DNA of 11,438 nucleotides from Candidatus Rokuibacteriota bacterium (GCA_016201575.1 JACQCN010000379.1:1-11438), one strand, 5' to 3'. Numbered from the stretch's first letter, positions 1-7,921 are shown. The notes: generated from the sequence alone by a model not told the origin. Made by a program: numbers and translations.

Positions 1-113
1 AGTGGGTGACGGCGCCGGCCCCGCGGGGCGGGGCCCTGCGACAGGACCCGCCCGCCACACGCGACTCCCGTTCGTGAATAATGCGGGCTAGGCGGCCTCG
101 CGGAGGCGTCCCG

Positions 114-2633
114 ATGGCCAGACCCACGCCGCCCTCGAAGGCTCGCAGCGTCGGAGTCGAGTCGCTCACCGAGCTCGCGCTCGACCTGCGCTGGTCGTGG
201 AACCACAGCGCCGACGAGATCTGGGCCGAGCTCGAGCCCGACCTCTGGGCCCTCACCCACAATCCGTGGGTCGTGCTCCAGACCGTCTCGCGGACCCGGC
301 TGCAGGAGCTGCTGGGGCGGCCGGACTACCGCAACCGAGTCGAGACGCTCCTCGATCGCAAGCGCCGGTACGCGGACGCGCCGGCCTGGTTCGCGGAGTC
401 CGACGCGGGCCGGCTCACGGGCATCGCCTACTTCAGCATGGAGTTCGGGCTCAGCGAGGCGCTCCCGATCTACTCCGGGGGCCTCGGCAACGTGGCCGGG
501 GACCAGCTCAAGGCCGCCAGCGACCTCGGCGTGCCGGTGATCGGCGTCGGGCTCCTGTACCAGCAGGGGTACTTCCGGCAGGTGATCGGTCCCGACGGCC
601 GGCAGGAGGCGCTGTACCCGTACAACGATCCGGGCCAGCTGCCGATCGGGCCGGTGCGCGACGAGAGCGGCGAGTGGCTGCGCCTGGAGTTCCACCTCCC
701 CGGGTACCGGATCTGGCTCCGCGCCTGGCAGGTGCAGGTCGGCCGGCTCAGGCTGTACCTGCTCGACAGCAACGACGCGGCGAACCCGCCGGCGCTCCGC
801 GGCGTGACGAGCGAGCTCTATGGCGGCGGGCCCGAGCAGCGCCTGCGGCAGGAGATGGTGCTGGGGATCGGCGGCTGGCGTCTCCTCCGTGCCCTCCGGC
901 TCGTGCCCGAGGTGTGTCACCTCAACGAGGGGCACGCGGCGCTGGCGGTGCTCGAGCGCGCCCGGGCGTTCATGGAGGACAGCGGCCAGCCCTTCGACGT
1001 GGCCCTCGCGGTCACGCGCGCCGGAAACCTCTTCACCACGCACACGCCGGTGGCCGCGGGCTTCGATCGCTTCCCCGCGGCGCTGATCGATCAGTACCTG
1101 CGGCGATACGCCGAGGACGGGCTGGCGATCGCCCTGCCCGAGCTCCTCGCGCTCGGCCGGCGGGATCCGGACGACGCGAGCGAGCCCTTCAACATGGCCT
1201 ATCTCGCGATCCGGGGGAGCGGGGCCGTGAACGGCGTGAGCCGCCTGCACGGCGCGGTGAGCCGGCGCCTCTTCCAGTGTCTCTTTCCCCGCTGGCCCGC
1301 GGCCGAGGTCCCGGTCGGGCACGTGACCAACGGCGTGCACACGCCGTCCTGGGACTCCGCCGAGGCCGACGCGCTCTGGACCCAGGCCTGCGGTGTCGAG
1401 CGCTGGCGCGGCACGATGGACACGGTCGAGCGGGGCATCAGGTGCGCGTCCGACGCCGAGCTGTGGGCCGTGCGGACGAGCGCGCGGAAGGCCCTCGTCG
1501 ACTACGCGCGCGAGCGCATGCCCCAGCAGCTCGCGTCGATGGGCGCGCCGCCGGCCGAGGTGGCGGCGATGTGCGAGTGCCTCGATCCGGACGCGCTCAC
1601 GCTGGGGTTCGCGCGCCGCTTCGCCACCTACAAGCGGCCGACCCTGCTGCTCCACGACCCGGACCGGCTGCTCCGCATCCTGGCCGACCGGGAGCGCCCG
1701 GTGCAGCTCATCGTGGCCGGGAAGGCGCACCCCGCCGACGAGGCCGGGCAGGCGATGATCCGCGAGTGGTTCGAGTTCATTCGCCGTCCGGGGGCGCGGC
1801 GGCGGGTGATCTTCATCCCCGACTACGACCTGCTCCTGGCCGAGCACCTCGTGCAGGGCGCCGACCTCTGGATCAACACGCCCCGCCGGCCGTGGGAGGC
1901 CAGCGGAACGAGCGGCATGAAGGTGCTGGTCAACGGCGGGCTCAACCTGTCCGAGCTCGACGGCTGGTGGGCGGAGGCGTACGCGCCCGAGGTGGGCTGG
2001 GCGCTGGGCGACGGCCGCGAGCACGGGGACGATCCCGCGTGGGACGCGGCGGAGGCGCGGGCGCTGTACGCCCTGCTCGAGCGCGAAGTCGTGCCCGCCT
2101 TCTACACCCGCGACGCGCGGGGGATCCCCGGGGGCTGGGTGGCGAGGATGCGCGAGAGCATGGCGCGCCTGACGCCGCGGTTCTCGGCCAACCGGGTCGT
2201 CCGCGAGTACACCGAGCGGCACTACCTGCCGGCGGCGGCGGGCTATCGGGCGCGGGCCGCCGAGAAGGGGGCGCTGGGGGCGGGAGTGCTCGCCTGGCAG
2301 CGGCATCTCGCCGCGCACTGGCCCGAGGCGCGCTTCGGCGCGGTCGCCGTCCAGACGCGGGACGATCACCATCAGTTCGCGGTCCAGCTCTCCCTCGGCG
2401 GTCTCGACCCGGAGGCGGTTCGTGTCGAGCTCTACGCCGATCCGACCGACGGCGGGGAGCCCGCCCGGCACGTGATGGCCCGCGACCGGAAGCTCGCCGC
2501 CCCGAACGCCTACGAGTATCGCGGGCGGGTGCCGGCGTCGCGTCCCGCCTCGGACTACACGCCGCGGCTCGTCCCGCATCACCCGGCCGCCCTCGTCCCG
2601 CTCGAGGCGCCCCAGATCCTCTGGCCGCGGTGA
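114..2633 (+). CDS. glgP: Alpha-glucan (glycogen) phosphorylase, DUF3417-type
   Basis: Cytoplasmic PLP enzyme that splits alpha-1,4-glucan with phosphate to give glucose-1-phosphate. The N-terminal 90 or so residues match the DUF3417 domain typical of this shorter phosphorylase branch (LRWSWNHSADEIW, LWALTHNPW). Core motifs follow in order: YFSMEFGLSEALPIYSGGLG, CHLNEGHAA, TTHTPVAAGFDRFP, GHVTNGVHTPSW, RFATYKRPTLLL, and EASGTSGMKVLVNGGLNLS, where K603 should carry the PLP Schiff base. The C-terminal domain (about residues 720-839) ends in PQILWPR. The 839-aa length is normal for the branch. I chose the ATG at 114 because GGAGG lies at 102-106, seven bases before it; an in-frame ATG at 81 lacks a ribosome site. 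The 113 bases upstream hold one AT-rich spot (AATAAT at 77-82) that could be a -10 element, but no clear -35. First gene of the operon with glgX. Confidence 0.95.
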   Translation: MARPTPPSKARSVGVESLTELALDLRWSWNHSADEIWAELEPDLWALTHNPWVVLQTVSRTRLQELLGRPDYRNRVETLLDRKRRYADAPAWFAESDAGRLTGIAYFSMEFGLSEALPIYSGGLGNVAGDQLKAASDLGVPVIGVGLLYQQGYFRQVIGPDGRQEALYPYNDPGQLPIGPVRDESGEWLRLEFHLPGYRIWLRAWQVQVGRLRLYLLDSNDAANPPALRGVTSELYGGGPEQRLRQEMVLGIGGWRLLRALRLVPEVCHLNEGHAALAVLERARAFMEDSGQPFDVALAVTRAGNLFTTHTPVAAGFDRFPAALIDQYLRRYAEDGLAIALPELLALGRRDPDDASEPFNMAYLAIRGSGAVNGVSRLHGAVSRRLFQCLFPRWPAAEVPVGHVTNGVHTPSWDSAEADALWTQACGVERWRGTMDTVERGIRCASDAELWAVRTSARKALVDYARERMPQQLASMGAPPAEVAAMCECLDPDALTLGFARRFATYKRPTLLLHDPDRLLRILADRERPVQLIVAGKAHPADEAGQAMIREWFEFIRRPGARRRVIFIPDYDLLLAEHLVQGADLWINTPRRPWEASGTSGMKVLVNGGLNLSELDGWWAEAYAPEVGWALGDGREHGDDPAWDAAEARALYALLEREVVPAFYTRDARGIPGGWVARMRESMARLTPRFSANRVVREYTERHYLPAAAGYRARAAEKGALGAGVLAWQRHLAAHWPEARFGAVAVQTRDDHHQFAVQLSLGGLDPEAVRVELYADPTDGGEPARHVMARDRKLAAPNAYEYRGRVPASRPASDYTPRLVPHHPAALVPLEAPQILWPR

Positions 2634-2644
2634 GGCGCAGGTCC

Positions 2645-4717
2645 GTGCCGGGATCGACGAGCCGGTGGGACCGCGTGGAGGGAGCCGCGGTCCCGCTCGG
2701 CGTCTCGTGGGTGGAGGCCGAGCAGGCGTACAACTTCTCGATCTACTCGAAGCATGCCGAGTCGGTCACGCTGCTTCTCTACCGGGAGGACGATTGGATC
2801 ACCCCGGCCTCTACGCATCGGCTCGATTACCTCGTGAACAAGTCGGGCCGGGTCTGGCACTGCCGCGTCCCCGCATCACGGATAGCGGGGGTGCGGTGCT
2901 ACGCCTACTCGATCGACGGCCCGCCGCCGGCCGGCCGCTTCGAGTGGCACGCGTTCGACCGCGACAAGATCCTGCTCGACCCCACGGCGCGCGCCGTCTT
3001 CTTCCCGCCCACCTTCGACCGCCGGGCGGCCATCGGGCCGGGATCGAACGCCGGCAAGGCGCCGCTGGCCGTGCTCCCGGCCCGCGAGCCGGCCGTCCAC
3101 TGGGGCGACGATCCGCGCCCGCGCCACGAGTCCGACCTCATCGTCTACGAGCTGCACGTCCGCGGTTTCACCCGCAACCCGAACAGCGGCGTGAGGCCCG
3201 ACCGGCGGGGGACCTTCGCGGGCCTGGTCGAGAAGATCCCCTACCTCCAGGATCTCGGCGTGACCGCGGTGGAGCTGATGCCGGTCTTCCAGTTCGATCC
3301 CCAGGACGGAGATTACTGGGGATACATGCCGCTGGGCTTCTTCGCGCCCCACCACGGGTACGCCTCCCCGGCCGGGCAGCCGGATCCGTGCCGCGAGTTC
3401 TGCGGGATGGTGAAGGCCTTCCACGAGGCGGGCATCGAGGTGATCCTCGACGTGGTCTACAACCACACGGCCGAGGGCGACCACCGGGGCCCGACCTTCA
3501 ACGGCAAGGGGATCGACAACAGCACCTACTACATGCTCTCGGGCGATCCCGCGGCGCCCTACCTGAACCTCTCCGGGACCGGGAACACCCTGCACTGCGC
3601 GAACCGCTACATCCGCGGGCTCATCCTCAGGAGCCTCCGCTACTGGGTCCGGGAGATGCACGTGGACGGCTTCCGGTTCGACCTCGCCTCGGTGATGTCC
3701 CGGAAGGCCGACGGGTCGATCGACTACGACGACCCGCCGATCTTCGGCGACATCGCCGCCGACTCGACCCTCGCGCACGTGCGTCTCATCGCCGAACCCT
3801 GGGATGCCGCGGGGGCCTACCAGCTCGGCCGCGGCTTCCCGGGGCTCGAGTGGCTCCAGTGGAACGGGCGCTTCCGCGACGACATCCGCCGGTTCGTCAA
3901 GAGCGACCCCGGTCTCGTGCCCGCGGTGATGTCCCGGCTCTACGGGAGCGACGACCTGTTCTCCGACGCGCTCCCCTACGCGTACCACCCGTACCAGAGC
4001 GTGAACTACGTGACCGCGCACGACGGCTTCACGCTGTTCGACCTCGTGGCCTACGGCGCCAAGAACAACTGGGCCAACGGCCACGGCAACACGGACGGGC
4101 CGCCGGAGGAGTACAGCTGGAACTGCGGGTGGGAAGGCGAGACCGGCGCGCCGTCGGCCGTCGCCCGCCTGCGGACGCAGCAGGCGAAGAACTTCGCCTG
4201 CCTGCTCTTCCTGGCGAACGGGACGCCGATGCTGCGCGCCGGGGACGAGTTCCTGCAGACCCAGGGCGGCAACACCAATCCCTACAACCAGGACAACACC
4301 ACGACCTGGCTCGACTGGGACCGGCTGCAGGCGAACCGGGACGTCCACCGCTTCTTCCGCCGCCTGATCGCGTTCCGCAAGGCTCACCAGTCGCTCTGCC
4401 GGAGCCGGTTCTGGCGGGAGGACGTGCGGTGGCACGGCCTGGGCCCGGCCGTCGACCTGGCGTGGCACTCGCGCAGCCTGGCCTTCTTCCTCCGCGGCGG
4501 CTCCCAGGGCGACGGGGATCTCTACGCGATGATCAACGCCTACTGGGAGGACTTGCCCTTCGCGATCCAGGAGACCGGCCCGTGGAAGCGCGTGATCGAC
4601 ACGAGCCTCGACAGCCCGGACGACGTCTGCGAGCCTGGTGCCGAGGCGCCGGTCGCGAAGTCCACGTACCTGGTGCGGGCGCGCTCGGTCGTCGTCCTCG
4701 GCCGGGCCGCGCCGTGA
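2645..4717 (+). CDS. glgX: Glycogen debranching enzyme, GlgX/isoamylase type (GH13)
   Basis: Hydrolyses alpha-1,6 branch points, clearing the short limit-dextrin stubs left by phosphorylase. An N-terminal beta-sandwich (CBM48-like; PLGVSWVEAEQAYNFSIYSK) precedes the GH13 barrel. The conserved regions are visible: VILDVVYNHT, DGFRFDLA with nucleophile D346, LIAEPWD with acid/base E384, and TAHDGFTL with transition-state D460. Spacings of 38 and 76 between the three residues resemble GlgX rather than Pseudomonas isoamylase. GTPMLRAGDEFLQTQGGNTNPYNQDN is also typical (residues given in part: GTPML...DEF...NPYNQD). The start is uncertain. GTG at 2645 has GAGG at 2632-2635, nine bases upstream. 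GTG at 2630 would overlap the glgP stop as GTGA without a ribosome site. Either way translation is probably coupled to glgP. Intact and full length (690 aa). Confidence 0.93.
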   Translation: MPGSTSRWDRVEGAAVPLGVSWVEAEQAYNFSIYSKHAESVTLLLYREDDWITPASTHRLDYLVNKSGRVWHCRVPASRIAGVRCYAYSIDGPPPAGRFEWHAFDRDKILLDPTARAVFFPPTFDRRAAIGPGSNAGKAPLAVLPAREPAVHWGDDPRPRHESDLIVYELHVRGFTRNPNSGVRPDRRGTFAGLVEKIPYLQDLGVTAVELMPVFQFDPQDGDYWGYMPLGFFAPHHGYASPAGQPDPCREFCGMVKAFHEAGIEVILDVVYNHTAEGDHRGPTFNGKGIDNSTYYMLSGDPAAPYLNLSGTGNTLHCANRYIRGLILRSLRYWVREMHVDGFRFDLASVMSRKADGSIDYDDPPIFGDIAADSTLAHVRLIAEPWDAAGAYQLGRGFPGLEWLQWNGRFRDDIRRFVKSDPGLVPAVMSRLYGSDDLFSDALPYAYHPYQSVNYVTAHDGFTLFDLVAYGAKNNWANGHGNTDGPPEEYSWNCGWEGETGAPSAVARLRTQQAKNFACLLFLANGTPMLRAGDEFLQTQGGNTNPYNQDNTTTWLDWDRLQANRDVHRFFRRLIAFRKAHQSLCRSRFWREDVRWHGLGPAVDLAWHSRSLAFFLRGGSQGDGDLYAMINAYWEDLPFAIQETGPWKRVIDTSLDSPDDVCEPGAEAPVAKSTYLVRARSVVVLGRAAP

Positions 4718-4736
4718 GCGGCCCGAGGCGCCCGCG

Positions 4737-5723
4737 ATGATCCTGGCGGCCGACGTCGGCGGCACCTCGACCCGGCTGGCCCTGATGGAGCCGACCGGCC
4801 CGCGGCTCACGCGGGTGGCGGAGGAGATCTTCCGGAGCGGCAGCCACCGGAGCCTGGACGAGATCGTCGCCCGGTTCGTGGCGGCCCACCGGCAGCCGAT
4901 CGAGGCGGCCTGCTTCGGCATCCCCGGGCCCGTCCGCGAGGGCCGCGTGGAGACCACGAACCTCCCGTGGGAGGTCGACGCCAAGCGGCTCGCCGTCCTC
5001 CTGGCGCTCGAGACCGTCGCGCTGATCAACGATCTCGAGGCGCACGCCTACGGCGTGGCCGCGCTCGAGCCGGCGGACCTCCACGTCCTCAACGCCGGGG
5101 CGCCGCCGGCGGCGGGGAACCGCGCCATCATCGCCGCCGGCACGGGGCTCGGCGAGGCCGGGTTGTACTGGGACGGCGAGGACCATCATCCGTTCGCCTC
5201 GGAAGGGGGCCATGTCGACTTCGCGCCCCGGAGCGAGCTCGAGATGGACCTGCTCCGCTTCCTCCGGGCGCGCTTCGGTCGCGTCAGCGTGGAGCGCGTG
5301 GTGTCCGGGCCCGGGCTCCACGAGATCTACGTGTTCCTGCGGGACACCGGACGGACCGTCGAGCCGCCGTGGCTGGCCGAGGCCGTCGCGGGCGAGGATC
5401 CCTCGCCAGTGATCGCCGAGGCGGCGCTGGCGTCGCGGAGCGCGCTCTGCGTGGAGGCCCTCGATCTCTTCGTGTCGCTCTACGGCGCCGAGGCCGGCAA
5501 CCTCGCCCTGAAGATGATGGCGACCGGGGGCGTCTACGTGGGCGGCGGGATCGCGCCCAAGATCCTCGCCAAGCTCGCTGATGGGCGCTTCCTCGACGCG
5601 TTCGTGGCGAAGGGACGCATGCGGCCGCTGCTGGAGGCCGTTCCCGTGCACGTGATCCTGAACGAGCAGACGGGCCTGTTCGGCGCCGCCCGCTACGCGG
5701 CGCTGAGCCGGCTCCGACGGTGA
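4737..5723 (+). CDS. glk: Glucokinase (PF02685 family)
   Basis: ATP-dependent phosphorylation of glucose to glucose-6-phosphate in the cytoplasm. The protein has the non-ROK bacterial glucokinase layout: phosphate-1 loop DVGGTSTR (residues 6-13), NDLEAHAYG with catalytic D99, phosphate-2 loop GTGLGEAGL, the glucose-binding SEGGHVDFAP with E156 and H159, and an adenosine-site GGVYVGGGIAPKI. D99, E156 and H159 sit within one residue of their E. coli Glk counterparts (D100, E157, H160). At 328 aa it is the usual family length. The ATG has GAGG at 4725-4728 eight bases upstream. Only 19 bases separate it from glgX, so it is very probably co-transcribed. In context it would capture free glucose released during glucan breakdown and feed it to glycolysis with the phosphorylase product. 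Confidence 0.94.
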   Translation: MILAADVGGTSTRLALMEPTGPRLTRVAEEIFRSGSHRSLDEIVARFVAAHRQPIEAACFGIPGPVREGRVETTNLPWEVDAKRLAVLLALETVALINDLEAHAYGVAALEPADLHVLNAGAPPAAGNRAIIAAGTGLGEAGLYWDGEDHHPFASEGGHVDFAPRSELEMDLLRFLRARFGRVSVERVVSGPGLHEIYVFLRDTGRTVEPPWLAEAVAGEDPSPVIAEAALASRSALCVEALDLFVSLYGAEAGNLALKMMATGGVYVGGGIAPKILAKLADGRFLDAFVAKGRMRPLLEAVPVHVILNEQTGLFGAARYAALSRLRR

Positions 5724-5755
5724 GGGAGAGAGAAGCCCGCGATGGACGCCCTTCG

Positions 5756-6460
5756 ATGACGAGCCCCGTCGTCTTCCTCGTCGACGTCGACAACACCCTG
5801 CTCGACAACGACCGGGTGGCCGCGGATCTCAAGCGGTATCTCGAGCGCGAGGTCGGGCACGAGCGCCAGGAGCGATACTGGGCGATCTTCGAGGATCTGC
5901 GCGCCGAGCTCGGCTACGCGGACTATCTCGGCGCGCTCCAGCGGTACCGGATCGAGTACCCGCGCGATCCCAACGTGCTGGCGGTCTCCGCGTTCCTCGT
6001 CGACTACCCTTTCGCCAACCGCCTGTACCCGGGCGCGCTGGACGTGCTCGAGCGGCTCCGGGCGTGGGGCCCGACGGTCATCCTGTCCGACGGCGACGTG
6101 GTCTTCCAGCCGCGCAAGATCCAGCGCTCGGGGCTGGGCGAGGCGGTGGACGGCATCCTGATCTACATTCACAAGGAGCGCGAGCTCGACGACGTCGAGG
6201 CGCGGTACCCGGCCGAGCGGTACGTGCTGGTGGACGACAAGCTGCGGGTCCTGACGGCGGTCAAGCAGGCCTGGGGGTCCCGCGTCACGACCGTCTTCCC
6301 GCGCCAGGGGCACTACGCGCGCGATCCAAGGGCGCTGGCCGGGTACCCGCCGGCGGACGTCGACATCGCGCGCATCGGCGATCTGCTCGACCACGACCTG
6401 CGATCGCTGCTCGCGGCCGCTACCCGCGGGGTCACACCCGCCGCGCGCGGCGACGGATGA
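5756..6460 (+). CDS. HAD-superfamily hydrolase (phosphatase-like)
   Basis: A 234-aa haloacid-dehalogenase-fold protein with all four catalytic motifs: DVDNT (D10 nucleophile, D12 acid/base, T14), ILSDGD (S111), K121 in QPRKIQ, and VDDK (D160, D161, Mg2+ binding). An alpha-helical cap of about 90 residues lies between motifs I and II, as in beta-phosphoglucomutase and phosphoglycolate-phosphatase-like C1 members. The substrate cannot be read from the sequence. Its place behind glk suggests a sugar phosphate, but that is inference. The ATG at 5756 is preferred because it starts just before the first strand. A GTG at 5720 overlapping the glk stop (GTGA) is in frame and would add 12 charged residues. 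The purine-rich run at 5722-5736 sits too far from 5756 to be an ideal ribosome site, so the start is open. Confidence 0.85.
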   Translation: MTSPVVFLVDVDNTLLDNDRVAADLKRYLEREVGHERQERYWAIFEDLRAELGYADYLGALQRYRIEYPRDPNVLAVSAFLVDYPFANRLYPGALDVLERLRAWGPTVILSDGDVVFQPRKIQRSGLGEAVDGILIYIHKERELDDVEARYPAERYVLVDDKLRVLTAVKQAWGSRVTTVFPRQGHYARDPRALAGYPPADVDIARIGDLLDHDLRSLLAAATRGVTPAARGDG

Positions 6461-6486
6461 CGCGCGGAGCGCGCGGCGCCTCCGTC
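6452..6486. terminator. Composite hairpin between convergent genes (putative bidirectional terminator)
   Basis: Outer arms GACGGA (6452-6457) and TCCGTC (6481-6486) enclose a very GC-rich inner hairpin, CGCGCG (6461-6466) pairing with CGCGCG (6470-6475) around a 3-base loop. The structure covers the stop codon of the HAD gene and the end of the convergent zinc-ribbon gene, so it would serve both strands. There is no T-run on either side, so intrinsic termination is not assured. It may instead block read-through by structure or protect 3' ends. Confidence 0.4.
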
Positions 6487-6670
6487 ACCCGTCCTCGTCG
6501 CTGACGTTGACCCGTCGGGCCAGGCCTGTCTCGTCGTACCCGATCGTTCGCTGTCGGGCTTGCCGTCGCGCCGAACGTCGGTCGGTCCAGCCGCACTGGC
6601 ACGTCCAGCGGTGGAGCTGCTTGTCGAACTCGGCCGTGTCCTGTCCGCATGCGGGGCAACGCTGTCGCAT
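6485..6670 (-). CDS. Small zinc-ribbon protein (61 aa)
   Basis: Residues 1-30 form a compact zinc ribbon: CPACG at positions 5-9 and CQCGW at about 24-28, giving four cysteines as Cys-x2-Cys and Cys-x-Cys. The rest is Arg/Gln-rich and acidic at the very end (SDEDG), with no membrane segment or signal peptide. The start is well supported: GGAGG (plus-strand CCTCC at 6679-6683) lies eight bases before the ATG. It converges on the HAD gene with 24 bases between stops. Function is unknown. Ribbons this small often mediate protein or nucleic-acid contacts, but nothing here says which. Short yet convincing because of the metal motif and ribosome site. Confidence 0.7.
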   Translation of the reverse strand: MRQRCPACGQDTAEFDKQLHRWTCQCGWTDRRSARRQARQRTIGYDETGLARRVNVSDEDG

Positions 6671-6788
6671 CGGGTCGACCTCCCCACGGCGGCTTCCCCG
6701 AAGGACACTGCGCAGCGGAACGGTCCGGGAGCCGCGGTTCGTCCGCGAGCGACCCTATTCGGAGGCGGCGGCGTCGTAAAGGAAAACT

Positions 6789-6816
6789 TGTTCCACCGTA
6801 TCCACCCTTATCCACA
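6789..6816. promoter_or_regulatory. Cluster of three DnaA-box-like sites
   Basis: Three 9-mers sharing TCCAC follow each other at 9-10 base steps: 6789-6797 (6 of 9 matches to TTATCCACA), 6798-6806 (7 of 9) and 6808-6816 (a perfect TTATCCACA). All point the same way. They adjoin a short AT-richer stretch (6776-6792) that is rare in this GC-rich window. The cluster is in the gap upstream of the minus-strand zinc-ribbon gene. It could bind DnaA as a regulatory or titration site. No replication gene is in the window, so an origin is not claimed. Confidence 0.45.
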
Positions 6817-6844
6817 GCTCGGGCTCGGAGCCGGACCCGACGGC

Positions 6845-7108
6845 TTACTGTGGTGAGGCTGGGCACGCGCTCGATGCCCGCCGCGACTCGTTGGCCGTCT
6901 TGACCACGAGGTCGCCGAGGTTCTCGAGGATCTCGACGTCCGGCATCAGCGGCTCCCTCGCCGAGGAAGTAGCGGACGACGTCGGGACGAACCGGTAGAT
7001 CACCTTGTCGTCGGCGATCCCCGTGCCCGGGGTGTTGGCGAGCGTCACGTTGCCGGCGCGCACCGTGAACGTGATGTCGAGGTCCCGGTCTTGCCTGGCC
7101 GCGCTCAT
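6845..7108 (-). pseudogene. Remnant of an unrecognised gene with frame switches
   Basis: The first 40 residues from the ATG at 7108 (DLDITFTVRAGNVTLANTPG, then IADDKVIYRF) have nearly perfect G/C third positions and look like real coding sequence. At about 6992 the coding signature moves to another frame (RPDVVRYFLGEG, 6954-6992). It returns to the first frame at 6946 (MPDVEILENLGDLVVK) and seems to shift again near 6890 (VAAGIERVPSL). This suggests a decayed gene with indels. An alternative is that the ATG at 6946, which has CTCCC/GGGAG at 6953-6957 six bases upstream, starts a separate 33-aa peptide. I do not recognise the family. Ribosome signal at 7108 is weak (AGGAG 14 bases away). Confidence 0.35.
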
Positions 7109-7191
7109 GCCCGGCGCCCCGACTCCTGCCCGGGGATTGAGCGCCCTACGAAGCCTAGAAGACGGTCAGGGCGGGTGCGGGTGGCTCGCGG

Positions 7192-7482
7192 TCAAGCTTG
7201 ATCGCCGGGTTTTTCCGAGACGTCTGTGAGCAGGACCCAGTCGTCGGGAGCCTCGTCGGGCGGACGGGTGCCTGGGGTCGATGTGACGGTGCGGCCGCGG
7301 CTCGGCGAGAACCACTCCCAGAGTCCGGACGGCGCCGCCGTCTCCGGCGCCTCGCCCATCTCGGGGCCGGTCACGCCTTCTTCCGCGCGCCCGGTCTTCC
7401 GCGCGCGCTTGGCCTCTTGCTTCGCCCGCCGGGCGCCTTCCTTTCGCCGCCGCTCGAAGCCGTACTGGCGGCGCTGGCTCAT
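7192..7482 (-). CDS. Small basic hypothetical protein (96 aa)
   Basis: The N-terminal third is a highly charged, probably helical run (MSQRRQYGFERRRKEGARRA, then KQEAKRARKTG) followed by a Gly/Ala/Glu/Pro-rich linker. A short C-terminal part (LWEWFSPSRGR and DDWVLLTDV) has aromatic residues and may be a conserved tail. The YGFE-RR-KE opening recalls small Lys/Arg-rich hypothetical proteins widespread in Proteobacteria and related phyla, from memory. No signal peptide, membrane segment or metal motif. No clear ribosome site precedes the ATG. Function unknown; nucleic-acid or ribosome contact is possible from charge alone. Confidence 0.55.
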   Translation of the reverse strand: MSQRRQYGFERRRKEGARRAKQEAKRARKTGRAEEGVTGPEMGEAPETAAPSGLWEWFSPSRGRTVTSTPGTRPPDEAPDDWVLLTDVSEKPGDQA

Positions 7483-7625
7483 CGGATGGGCGCGACCCGC
7501 GTTGTTGCGCGAACGGCCGGGACAGTCGCCTCGTGGATCATCGGCACCTCACTCGTGGCAGGGGGACGGGCCAGTGGACCGCCGCTCGAGATGAGCCGCG
7601 GGGCACGCCAGAGGACCACAGTCTA

Positions 7626-7920
7626 CTATTTCGGGTCACCGAGCGCGAACCCTCCGGCGCGTCGGGTCAGGCGCGGGATGACCCGATCGGCGAACAGGCG
7701 CATCGACGTGAGCGCCTGCGCGTCCGGGATCTTGCCGCCCGGGCTCATCCAGGCCGAGAGGCTCGAGAAGGGAATCGCCTCGCGCAGCGCCGGCAGACGA
7801 TGTAGCACGACGAGTGTCTCGAAGAACCGCTCCCGGCTCTCGCCGTAGGCGATGTTGAAGCCGCGGTAGTGCTCGGGCAGTCCGCTGCGCCCGACGCCGA
7901 GCCCGAACTCCACGCCACGG
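7626..7920 (-). pseudogene. Luciferase-like monooxygenase (LLM) remnant
   Basis: Flavin-dependent LLM proteins are (beta/alpha)8 barrels of about 330-380 aa. Only about 98 codons remain here. The first part (VEFGLGVGRSGLPEHYRGF, then AYGESRERFFETL) matches the segment usually about 100 residues into such proteins. It is followed at once by what should be the C-terminus (LREAIPFSSLSAWMSPGGK, then TSMRLFADRVIPRL). The N-terminus with the initiator and roughly 150-200 central residues are missing. The central joint lies near 7795-7815, where codon choice briefly worsens. The open frame begins at the amidohydrolase stop codon, so a second deletion seems to have removed the gene start. GTG at 7913 could start a 95-aa product, but it could not form the barrel or flavin pocket. 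Confidence 0.65.
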
Positions 7921-7921
7921 G

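Noticed and set aside
18..29. 12-base GC palindrome (GCCCCGCGGGGC) near the window start as an operator or terminator
   Set aside because: Runs of G and C make such palindromes common here; there is no T-run or linked gene end to support it.
197..4717. A very long open frame through glgP in a second frame and on into glgX, suggesting a giant fusion protein
   Set aside because: The part before 2630 is Arg/Ala/Pro/Gly-rich shadow translation of glgP caused by high GC. Homology begins only after 2645.
2876..5029. Long minus-strand open frame opposite glgX and glk
   Set aside because: It is antisense to two genes with clear catalytic motifs, and its translation is low-complexity Val/Arg/Ala/Glu without recognisable domains.
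7193..7202. TCAAGCTTGA palindrome as a further ArsR operator
   Set aside because: It lacks the four-base centre and overlaps the stop codon of the 96-aa gene, far from any arsenic gene.
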